Source of the DNA: Acidimicrobiia bacterium
Lineage (GTDB): Bacteria; Actinomycetota; Acidimicrobiia; IMCC26256; BP-133
Assembly: GCA_025923175.1 (NCBI GenBank)
Contig: JAICGL010000291.1
Location: 1-5,687 of the forward strand
Length of the DNA stretch: 5,687 nucleotides
Reading direction: 5' to 3'
The position numbers were made by a program, and so were the translations under genes. The number at the start of each line of letters is the position of its first letter. Within the stretch, counting starts at the first letter, position 1. Shown piece after piece: positions 1 to 5,171 of the stretch. A model generated the notes under the pieces. The model was given only the letters and a program-made list of their open reading frames with translations. It had not been told where the DNA came from and made no database searches.

Positions 1-171
1 GCGGGGGAAGACGTAGGTGAACACGAACAGCAGCAGCAGGGGCTGCATGATCGTGCGGACGACGAAGATCGGCAGCTCCTTGCGGAGGACGGCGAGGTCA
101 CGCCCGAGGAGCGCCCGGAAGGCACCGAAGGCGGCCGCCCGCTTCGGCCGCAGTTCGATCAAGCCTGTCAA
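1..171 (-). CDS. ABC-2 type transporter permease, N-terminal part (cut by window edge)
   Basis: Only the first 57 codons are in the window; the gene continues past position 1. The translation begins with about 38 residues rich in Arg/Lys, including LLGRDLAVLRKELP, followed by IMQPLLLLFVFTYVFPR, the start of a first membrane helix (about residues 41-57). This cytoplasmic basic N-terminus running into TM1 is typical of ABC-2/DrrB-like permeases, which form the membrane channel of drug or polymer exporters. I chose TTG at 171-169 because AAGGAG sits 8 nt upstream (185-180). The TTG overlaps the TGA stop of the ATPase gene in a 4-nt TTGA, which implies translational coupling in one operon. A second in-frame TTG lies at 162. 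The family call rests on this short segment plus the neighbouring ATPase; the substrate is unknown. Confidence 0.8.
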   Translation of the reverse strand, partial: MTGLIELRPKRAAAFGAFRALLGRDLAVLRKELPIFVVRTIMQPLLLLFVFTYVFPR

Positions 172-1205
172 TCCCGGAGCTCCTTGCCCGTGAGCGTGAT
201 GAACACGGCCTCGAGGGTCGGCTCGGTGACCGACAGGTCGGCCACTGCGAAGCCGTTGGCGTCAGCCACCGAGAAGATGCGAGGGAGGGTGCGCGCCACC
301 GGGCCCGAGAGGTAGAGGAGCACGCCGCCATCGGTGACGTGCGCGGAGCGCGCCCCCTCCATGGTGGCCAAGGCCGCGGCCAGACGGCGCAGATCGCCTT
401 CACAGCCCACCCGGACGATGGTGTCGGCGCCGAGCGACCGCTTCAGCCCGGCCGGCGTGTCGAGCGCCAGGATCCGACCGTGGTCCATGATCGCCACCCG
501 GTCGCAGAGCCTGTCCGCCTCCTCCATGTAGTGCGTCGTCAGCAGGATGGTCTGGCCCGCCGAGTGGAGCTCGCCCAGGATCTCCCACAGGGCAATGCGG
601 CTCTGCGGGTCGAGACCGGCGGTCGGCTCGTCGAGGAACAGGATGCGGGGCCGGTGCATGATCGCCCGGGCGACCATGAGCCGCTGGGCCATGCCGCCCG
701 ACAGCGAGGCGACGTCGGCCTTGGCGCGGTCGCCCAGACGGAACTGCTCCAGCAGCCGGTCCGCGACCTCGCCGGCCTGCTCGGCGCCCATCCCGAAGTA
801 GCGGCCGTGGAAGTAGAGGTTCTGCCACACGGTGAGCTCGCGGTCGAGGGTGTTCGACTGGGGGACGACGCCGATGACCTGCTTCGCCCGGGACGGATCG
901 GCCACCACGTCGACGCCGCCGACGAGCGCCCGCCCCGAGGTGGGCACGACCCTCGTCGTGAGCATCCCGACGGTGGTCGTCTTGCCGGCGCCGTTGGGGC
1001 CGAGAAGCCCGAAGATCTCGCCTTCCCCGACCGCCAGCCCGAGATGGTCCACGGCCGTGACAACCGGGCCGGCCTTCCCCGCGAACGTCTTCGTGAGGCC
1101 GTCGGTGCGGATGATCTCGACGGGCCCGCCGCTGCCCTCCGACGAAAACTCCCGCCCCTCGCTGGCTGAGAGCGCGCTGAGTTCGTCGAGGGGCCTGATG
1201 GACAT
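168..1205 (-). CDS. ABC transporter ATP-binding protein, DrrA-like exporter ATPase
   Basis: This is the cytoplasmic ATPase of an ABC-2 exporter, about 345 aa. Numbered from the ATG at 1205, all nucleotide-binding motifs are present: Walker A GPNGAGKTT (about 69-77), Q-loop VVPQSN (Gln about 116), signature LSGGMAQ (168-174), Walker B ILFLDEPTAGLDP (188-200) and switch His in TTHYMEEAD (about 225). A C-terminal region of about 85 residues ending SVTEPTLEAVFITLTG is typical of daunorubicin-resistance-type (DrrA/CcmA-like) ATPases. The permease follows with a 4-nt overlap. The start is uncertain: the frame stays open to 1271, with further possible starts at 1232, 1265 and 1271, none with a well-spaced ribosome site. 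I prefer 1205 because homology to the family begins only around residue 29 even then. Substrate cannot be told from sequence; DrrA-like ATPases serve drug, lipid and polysaccharide exporters. Confidence 0.93.
   Translation of the reverse strand: MSIRPLDELSALSASEGREFSSEGSGGPVEIIRTDGLTKTFAGKAGPVVTAVDHLGLAVGEGEIFGLLGPNGAGKTTTVGMLTTRVVPTSGRALVGGVDVVADPSRAKQVIGVVPQSNTLDRELTVWQNLYFHGRYFGMGAEQAGEVADRLLEQFRLGDRAKADVASLSGGMAQRLMVARAIMHRPRILFLDEPTAGLDPQSRIALWEILGELHSAGQTILLTTHYMEEADRLCDRVAIMDHGRILALDTPAGLKRSLGADTIVRVGCEGDLRRLAAALATMEGARSAHVTDGGVLLYLSGPVARTLPRIFSVADANGFAVADLSVTEPTLEAVFITLTGKELRD
180..185 (-). promoter_or_regulatory. Shine-Dalgarno AAGGAG for the permease
   Basis: On the minus strand AAGGAG lies inside the last codons of the ATPase gene (Lys-Glu of GKELRD), 8 nt before the TTG at 171. 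It decides the start of the permease and supports coupled translation of the two exporter subunits. Confidence 0.7.
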
Positions 1206-1292
1206 TGTGTGATGCTTCGACCATCGGGCCATATCGATCAAGACGCCTGGTGGAGCTTGGGGCATATCCACCCGTTTTCAGGGCGGCGCCGC

Positions 1293-1298
1293 TACGGT
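1293..1298 (+). promoter_or_regulatory. Possible -10 element (TACGGT) of the DUF3048 gene
   Basis: TACGGT fits the actinobacterial -10 pattern TANNNT and ends 11 nt before the ATG at 1310, which would leave a very short 5' leader. No convincing -35 is seen at the usual spacing, and there is no Shine-Dalgarno before the ATG, which agrees with a leaderless or nearly leaderless mRNA. It lies in the divergent gap between the ABC ATPase and DUF3048 genes. Confidence 0.35.
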
Positions 1299-1309
1299 CG
1301 ATTGCGCCC

Positions 1310-2521
1310 ATGACTCGAATGCGCCCTTTGTTCGCCTCGCTCCTCCTGGTCGTCGGCAGCGCCTGCGGGACCGACCTCCTCAAGGTCGAAACGATCAACC
1401 CGGCGCCGACGACCACGACGTCGTCGACCACCACCACGACCCGGCCGAAGCCGAAGCTGACGACGACCACCCGCGCGGCGACGTCGACGACGGTCACGAC
1501 ACTGTCCACTCCGGGGACACCCCGGCCCCGGGCGAAGCCGAAGGTCCCCTCGGCGGTGGCCGCCCCTCCGGCCACGAAGGCCACCACGCCGGCGGCCGTG
1601 CCCGCCCCGCCGACCACCGCCACCGCCCCGCTCACCGGGCTTCCGATGGACATCGTGCGGGCGAGGCGGCCCGTTCTCGTGGTGAAGATCGACAACGCCC
1701 CCAAAGCCCGCCCCCAGATCGGGCTCAACCAGGCCGACGTGGTCTTCGAGGAGGGAGTGGAGGGCGGCATCACCCGCTTCGCCGCCCTGTTCCACTCCGA
1801 AGGGTCGAAGCCGGTCGGGCCGGTGCGGTCGGCCCGCACGACCGACATCCGACTGATCAGCGCCCTTCGTCACCCGCTCTTCGCCTACTCGGGCGCCAAT
1901 GCCGCGTTCCAGCGCTACGTCGACCAGGCGCCGCTGGTCGACGTCGGATTCGACGCCCACGCCGACCGCTACCACCGGGACAGCGCCCGGCCGTCGCCCT
2001 ACAACCTCTTCTCCGAGACCGAGAAGCTCTTCGACCTCGCGCCCGACGGGGCGGTGCCGCCCCCGGCCCTCTTCTCCTACCGCTCCCCCGGCGCCCCGCC
2101 GTCGGGAGCCGATGCCCGGGCCGTGACCCACGCCAAGGCGTGGTGGCAGGCGTCGAAGTACACCGAGGCCCTCTGGGACTGGGACCCGACGGCCAAAGGC
2201 TGGCGCCGCACGCAGAACGGCGAGGCCCACGTCGACGGCGCCGGGAAGCAGGTGACGCCGGCCAACGTGGTGCTGCAGTTCGTGACGTACCACGACACCG
2301 GCCAGGTCGACAGCACCGGCACGGCCGTTCCCGAAGCCGACGTGGTCGGAGAGGGCGACGCCTGGGTCCTCACCGGGGGCATGCTGATCCCGTGCCGTTG
2401 GTCGAAGGCGTCGGACACCGACATCACCCACTACACCGACGCCTCGGGCGCTCCGGTGAAGCTGACGCCCGGCAAGACCTGGGTCGAGCTGGTCCCACCC
2501 AACCAAGCCGAAGCCAGCTGA
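1310..2521 (+). CDS. DUF3048 domain (YerB-like) secreted protein, probable lipoprotein
   Basis: A 403-aa protein with a short signal-like N-terminus (MTRMRPLFASLLLVVGSAC), where Cys19 is a candidate lipidation site. A Thr/Pro/Ala-rich low-complexity linker follows at about residues 31-108. DUF3048 N-terminal domain covers about 108-245, with RPVLVVKIDNAPKARPQ, ADVVFEEGVEGGITRFAALF, VGPVRSART and FAYSGAN. The C-terminal domain (about 273-395) ends TPGKTWVELVPP. These stretches are hallmark DUF3048/YerB segments; the molecular function of the family is not established. The linker suggests the folded part is held away from the membrane, in or beyond the cell wall. The lipobox is weak (Gly at -3), so a plain cleaved signal peptide is possible. 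The frame is open back to 1205, but I chose ATG 1310 because it gives the signal sequence; ATG 1319 is an alternative. It is divergent from the exporter operon and followed by palindromic repeats. Confidence 0.9.
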   Translation: MTRMRPLFASLLLVVGSACGTDLLKVETINPAPTTTTSSTTTTTRPKPKLTTTTRAATSTTVTTLSTPGTPRPRAKPKVPSAVAAPPATKATTPAAVPAPPTTATAPLTGLPMDIVRARRPVLVVKIDNAPKARPQIGLNQADVVFEEGVEGGITRFAALFHSEGSKPVGPVRSARTTDIRLISALRHPLFAYSGANAAFQRYVDQAPLVDVGFDAHADRYHRDSARPSPYNLFSETEKLFDLAPDGAVPPPALFSYRSPGAPPSGADARAVTHAKAWWQASKYTEALWDWDPTAKGWRRTQNGEAHVDGAGKQVTPANVVLQFVTYHDTGQVDSTGTAVPEADVVGEGDAWVLTGGMLIPCRWSKASDTDITHYTDASGAPVKLTPGKTWVELVPPNQAEAS

Positions 2522-2559
2522 GCAGCCCGATGGGGGTGGGGCTGGACGCTCCTCAAATC

Positions 2560-2604
2560 GGCGTTCCTGACCGCGCCATGCCCGCGGTGAGGAACGCCAG
2601 TTGC
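2560..2604. repeat. Palindromic repeat, copy 1 (45 bp)
   Basis: Left arm GGCGTTCCTGACCGCG (2560-2575), 7-nt loop (2576-2582) and right arm CGCGGTGAGGAACGCC (2583-2598) form a 16-bp stem with one G.G mismatch, followed by AGTTGC. Copy 2 matches at 42 of 45 positions, and all three differences are in the loop. It lies 38 bp after the DUF3048 stop. It may act as a REP-like dispersed element, an RNA hairpin or a U-less bidirectional terminator. Confidence 0.8.
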
Positions 2605-2630
2605 CTTGCGGCCGAGCCCAACAACGAATT

Positions 2631-2675
2631 GGCGTTCCTGACCGCGCTATCACCGCGGTGAGGAACGCCAGTTGC
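2631..2675. repeat. Palindromic repeat, copy 2 (45 bp)
   Basis: Arms 2631-2646 and 2654-2669 are identical in sequence to those of copy 1, with a different 7-nt loop (2647-2653). The stem extends by four more pairs, one a G.T wobble, using AATT (2627-2630) and AGTT (2670-2673), to about 20 bp. The period between copies is 71 bp, with 26 bp between them. The right arm contains the GTG (2658) that is the closest usable start of the M19 gene. Confidence 0.8.
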
Positions 2676-3659
2676 GCCGGCCAGCCGGAGGCAGCGGACC
2701 TTTACCGGTCGTGCGAGGTCGTCGACCTTCATGTCGAGACGTTCGTGTGGACCCGCATCTTTCGCTACGACATGACGCGCCGGCACGGCGCCGGGCCTCT
2801 CCGGGCCCGGTACTTCGGGCAGGCCGATCTCCCGCGGCTCCGGGCGGCCGGCCTGTCGGCCGTCGTGCTCTCGATCGCCACGAACCCCGCCCGGCCGCAC
2901 GGCACCCGCACGGCCACGCTGCTGGCCAACCTCGAGCGACTGGAACGCATTACTTCAACCTCAACTTCAACTTCAGCCACCGACGGCCTGACGGTGCACC
3001 TGGCCGTCCAGGGAGGGAATGCCTTCGACTCCCCCGGCGACGTCCGCCTCGTGCCGGAGGGCGTGCTCCACCGGGTGACGCTTATGCACCTGACCGACTC
3101 CCGCCTCGGGGCGACGTCCTCGCCGCTGGGGAAGAGCCGGGGCCGGGGCCGGCTGACCGCCGAGGGCCGGGCGCTCGTCGAGGCCCTCAACGAGCGGCGG
3201 ATCGTCGTCGATCTGGCCCACGCCTCCCGTCCGACCTTCTTCGACGCCCTCGAGGCGCTGGACGCCTGCCGGCCGGAGCTTCCTCCGGTGGTGACGCACA
3301 CCGGCGTCTCCGGCGTTCACCCGTCCTGGCGGAACCTCGACGATGAGCAGATCCGGGCAATCGCCGACAGGGGCGGCGTGATCGGGATCATGTACCACCG
3401 CGGATTTCTCGGCCGCCCACCCTGGAAGATCGGAGCGGAAGCGATCGTCCGCCATCTGGAGCACACCATCGCTGTCGGCGGCGAGGACGTCGCCGCTCTC
3501 GGCAGCGACTGGGACGGGATGATCGTGACCCCCCGCGACATGCCGACCTGCTTGGAGCTCCCCATCCTCGTCGACCGGATGCTCGCTCGCGGCTGGCCCG
3601 AGCCCCGCATTCGCAAGGCCCTGGGCCAGAACGCCCTGCGCGTGCTCGCTGCGCGCTAG
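2658..3659 (+). CDS. Peptidase family M19 (membrane/renal dipeptidase-like) protein
   Basis: About 333 aa with the M19 fold signatures: VVDLHVET (about 22-29) at the N-terminal metal site, LAVQGGN (about 115-121) at the bridging-ligand position, TLMHLTDSRLG (His about 144), VVDLAHAS (His about 188), VVTHTGV (His about 214), WRNLDDEQIRAIADRGGVIGIMY (Arg about 225) and ALGSDWDG (Asp about 284). M19 enzymes are binuclear zinc hydrolases that cleave dipeptides, including ones with D-residues. Here the usual H-x-D reads H-x-E and the bridging Glu reads Gln, so activity is uncertain. A Thr-Ser repeat (about 99-106) comes from a 6-bp microsatellite. No signal peptide is seen, so it is probably cytoplasmic. 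The start is uncertain: GTG 2658 gives a family-like length but has no ribosome site and lies in a palindrome arm; in-frame TTG 2601 (352 aa) has GAGGA 7 nt upstream. The stop overlaps that of the convergent Rieske gene. Confidence 0.87.
   Translation: MRNASCAGQPEAADLYRSCEVVDLHVETFVWTRIFRYDMTRRHGAGPLRARYFGQADLPRLRAAGLSAVVLSIATNPARPHGTRTATLLANLERLERITSTSTSTSATDGLTVHLAVQGGNAFDSPGDVRLVPEGVLHRVTLMHLTDSRLGATSSPLGKSRGRGRLTAEGRALVEALNERRIVVDLAHASRPTFFDALEALDACRPELPPVVTHTGVSGVHPSWRNLDDEQIRAIADRGGVIGIMYHRGFLGRPPWKIGAEAIVRHLEHTIAVGGEDVAALGSDWDGMIVTPRDMPTCLELPILVDRMLARGWPEPRIRKALGQNALRVLAAR
2952..2975 (+). repeat. Hexanucleotide microsatellite (ACYTCA x4) inside the M19 gene
   Basis: Four tandem 6-bp units, ACTTCA or ACCTCA, are in frame with the M19 gene and encode (Thr-Ser)x4. 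Only 9 of 24 bases are G or C, against roughly 70% around it. Unit gain or loss would keep the frame. Confidence 0.85.
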
Positions 3660-4732
3660 ACGCGCATTCGGAGGCGGCGTTCGGCCGGCTCGTCGTCGGA
3701 CGGGTCGGTGCCGGGTTCGCCCCGCTCGGCGCGGCGCAGCAGGCGGAGGATCCCCTGGCCGAGGACGTCGATCTCGGTGGAGGCGAACTGCTCGCCGCCG
3801 AAGCGTTCGATGCTCTGGGCCTGGTGGCGGAGGATGCGGGCGTCCTGGGCGAAGATCAGGCCGGCCAGCGGCGGGAGCAGACCTTTGATCAGGGCATGGG
3901 GAACGCGCAGCGAGAAGGTGACAGCCGAATGCAGCCGGGTCTCGGTGGGCGTGACCGGTGTGAGCGCCGACGTGACGAGGAGATGGTTGTCCTCGAGCCG
4001 GTACTCGACCTGGGCGATCGACGGCAGGATGAACCGGTCCCAGTGCTGCACGACTCCCCCACCCGGCGCCAGCAGCCGCCCCGCCACACCCGGCGGTCGC
4101 GGTTCGCCGATGTACTCCGCCTCGATCCGGTCCGCCCCCGACCGCACCACGACCTCGATCTCGATCGGTTCCCTCCCTGCTTCCCGGAACAGCCCACCAT
4201 GCAGAAAGGCCGTATGGGGCACGTCGAGGGCGTTTTCGGCCACCGCATGGACGGTTCCCGCCGATCGGAGCGAGCGGCGGACCGTGTCGTAGGCCGGGTC
4301 GTCGATGCAGGGAAACCGGAACGTTGGCCCGCCCGCCGGAGGGTCGGACGACCCGGGGAAGACCCACACGAAGCCATCCTGCTCGGCGCATGGAACGCTC
4401 TCGGCCGAACGGCCCCGCCGCCCGGGATCGGCGTCACACAGCCCGGGGATGGTCTGACAGGCCCCGGACCGATCGAAGCGCCATCCGTGATAGCGGCACT
4501 CCAGCAGCCCTTCCCGCAGTCGCCCCAGCGACAGCGGCACGTTCCGGTGGGGGCAACGGTCGACCATCGCCGCCGCCCGCCCGTCGCCGCCCCGGAACAA
4601 GCACAGCGGCGTGCCGCACACCACTCGAGGTACCGGCCGCCTCGACCCGAGCTCCGAGCTCAGGCAGGCGACATACCACTCGTTCTGCAACTCGACCGCA
4701 GATGAGCGGCCAGCGGGAACTCTCGAAGGCAC
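3656..4732 (-). CDS. Rieske 2Fe-2S non-heme iron oxygenase, PaO-like
   Basis: A 358-aa oxygenase component. The Rieske domain has CPHR (Cys60, His62) and CRYHGW (Cys79, His82), the CxH...CxxH ligands of the [2Fe-2S] cluster. The catalytic domain has NALDVPHTAFLH (Asn167, Asp170, His173, His178), matching the N-x2-D-x2-H-x4-H mononuclear iron site; Asp297 in AQDARILRHQ is the likely third ligand. The opening LQNEWYVACLSSEL and overall length resemble pheophorbide a oxygenase, vanillate demethylase and related mono-component alpha subunits, which hydroxylate or demethylate cyclic substrates using electrons from a separate reductase. No ferredoxin or dedicated reductase gene is next to it, and the substrate cannot be assigned. 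The GTG start at 4732 is chosen because a TAACGT -10 box lies exactly 6 nt before it (leaderless); TTG 4690 would give a tighter family N-terminus. The stop is shared with the convergent M19 gene. Confidence 0.92.
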   Translation of the reverse strand: MPSRVPAGRSSAVELQNEWYVACLSSELGSRRPVPRVVCGTPLCLFRGGDGRAAAMVDRCPHRNVPLSLGRLREGLLECRYHGWRFDRSGACQTIPGLCDADPGRRGRSAESVPCAEQDGFVWVFPGSSDPPAGGPTFRFPCIDDPAYDTVRRSLRSAGTVHAVAENALDVPHTAFLHGGLFREAGREPIEIEVVVRSGADRIEAEYIGEPRPPGVAGRLLAPGGGVVQHWDRFILPSIAQVEYRLEDNHLLVTSALTPVTPTETRLHSAVTFSLRVPHALIKGLLPPLAGLIFAQDARILRHQAQSIERFGGEQFASTEIDVLGQGILRLLRRAERGEPGTDPSDDEPAERRLRMRV

Positions 4733-4738
4733 GGCCGG

Positions 4739-4744
4739 ACGTTA
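4739..4744 (-). promoter_or_regulatory. Probable -10 element (TAACGT) for leaderless Rieske oxygenase mRNA
   Basis: On the minus strand TAACGT fits TANNNT and is followed by 6 nt and then the GTG at 4732, so transcription would begin at or next to the start codon. No Shine-Dalgarno precedes the GTG and no -35 hexamer is clear. Leaderless genes with this spacing are common in actinobacteria. Confidence 0.45.
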
Positions 4745-4778
4745 CCGGCGCTGAATGACCGGCGGGGCAGGGAGGCTC

Positions 4779-4796
4779 AGCCGACCGTCGTCGGCT
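4779..4796. repeat. Short perfect inverted repeat upstream of the Rieske gene
   Basis: AGCCGAC (4779-4785), a 4-nt CGTC loop and GTCGGCT (4790-4796) give a perfect 7-bp stem. It sits about 47 bp upstream of the oxygenase start and about 70 bp downstream of the small acidic gene, both on the minus strand. It could be an operator for the oxygenase or part of a terminator for the small gene; no U-run follows on either strand. Confidence 0.35.
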
Positions 4797-4841
4797 CGCC
4801 CCCCGTCCCCCCGTGCCCCGCCGGAACTTAAAGACCGAATT

Positions 4842-4860
4842 GCGGCGCCGGGGTCGCCGC
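4842..4860 (-). terminator. Weak candidate terminator hairpin after the small acidic gene
   Basis: GCGGCG and CGCCGC form a 6-bp G/C stem around a 7-nt loop, 6 nt after the TAG of the 60-aa gene on the minus strand. The following bases (AATTCGGTCTTTAAG) contain only a short T run, so this is a poor intrinsic terminator and may be chance in such G+C-rich DNA. Confidence 0.2.
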
Positions 4861-4866
4861 CGTGCA

Positions 4867-5049
4867 CTACATGTTTTCCGTCGCCGGTGCGCTGCCGCCG
4901 GAGCCGGTCGGGCGCATCCCTGTCTTCTCGGTGTCGACCTTGTCTCGGCCGGTCTTCGTCTCGGTACCGCCCTCCGGCTCCTCCCGCTCACCCATGTGGG
5001 GCTCGTGGTCGGTGTCTTCGCCGTAGTGCGGATCGTTCTTCTGTCCCAT
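4867..5049 (-). CDS. Small acidic hydrophilic protein of unknown function (60 aa)
   Basis: I do not recognise a family. The 60-residue product begins MGQKNDPHYGEDTDHEPHMG and has about 14 Asp/Glu against 7 Lys/Arg. It has three His in the first 18 residues, no Cys and no hydrophobic segment, and its Gly/Thr/Pro/Ser-rich C-terminus ends APATENM. It should be soluble and probably largely disordered. It looks real because GAGGAG lies 5 nt before the ATG at 5049, the best ribosome site in the window. Its composition (Asp, Glu, Lys, Thr, His) is also unlike the Arg/Pro/Ala-rich shadow frames around it. An upstream in-frame start at 5067 would add six residues but disregards the ribosome site. It is divergent from the NuoF-like gene (122 bp between starts) and lies 134 bp upstream of the Rieske gene on the same strand. 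Possible roles such as metal binding or stress protection are speculation. Confidence 0.7.
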   Translation of the reverse strand: MGQKNDPHYGEDTDHEPHMGEREEPEGGTETKTGRDKVDTEKTGMRPTGSGGSAPATENM

Positions 5050-5054
5050 GATGT

Positions 5055-5060
5055 CTCCTC
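5055..5060 (-). promoter_or_regulatory. Shine-Dalgarno GAGGAG of the small acidic gene
   Basis: On the minus strand GAGGAG is followed by ACATC and then the ATG at 5049. It is a near-ideal ribosome site and fixes the start at 5049 rather than 5067. Confidence 0.7.
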
Positions 5061-5159
5061 GTTCCACCTGCCTCGTTCCTTGCGGCGACTCCTACCCGCG
5101 CCTCGTCGGGGTCATCCTCGATCGCCTGCTGGGCGGGTTTGCCAGCCGCCCGGGTGCGG

Positions 5160-5165
5160 TACGTC
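5160..5165 (+). promoter_or_regulatory. Possible -10 element (TACGTC) for the NuoF-like gene
   Basis: TACGTC lies exactly 6 nt before the ATG at 5172, the same geometry as the Rieske promoter, though the last base is C instead of T. TTGCCA at 5139-5144 resembles a -35 box, with a short 15-nt spacer. There is no Shine-Dalgarno before the ATG. Confidence 0.3.
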
Positions 5166-5171
5166 CGGTGC

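Noticed and set aside
1206..1309. Operator or structured leader in the divergent gap between the ABC ATPase and DUF3048 genes
   Set aside because: Apart from the TACGGT box I saw no inverted repeat longer than a few bases beyond short GC palindromes such as GGCGCC.
1205..1309. Upstream extension of the DUF3048 protein to TTG 1205
   Set aside because: It would add 35 residues ahead of an evident signal sequence and bury it; ATG 1310 gives an export-competent N-terminus.
2494..2540. CCCACCC/GGGTGGG pairing as a terminator of the DUF3048 gene
   Set aside because: Seven pairs across a 33-nt loop with no U-run, partly inside the coding region; easily expected by chance at this base composition.
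400..2653. Long minus-strand open frames (400-1848 and 1292-2653) antisense to or out of frame with the ABC ATPase and DUF3048 genes
   Set aside because: Their translations are Arg/Gly/Pro/Val-rich low complexity without motifs, as expected for shadow frames in G+C-rich DNA, and they overlap confidently identified genes.
2560..2675. CRISPR array
   Set aside because: Only two repeat units with an internal palindrome and one 26-bp gap, variable loops inside the repeat, and no cas gene; a palindromic repeat pair is a better description.
2973..4391. 472-codon minus-strand open frame across the M19 and Rieske genes
   Set aside because: It is antisense to M19 and out of frame with the Rieske gene, both of which have intact catalytic motifs; its own product has none.
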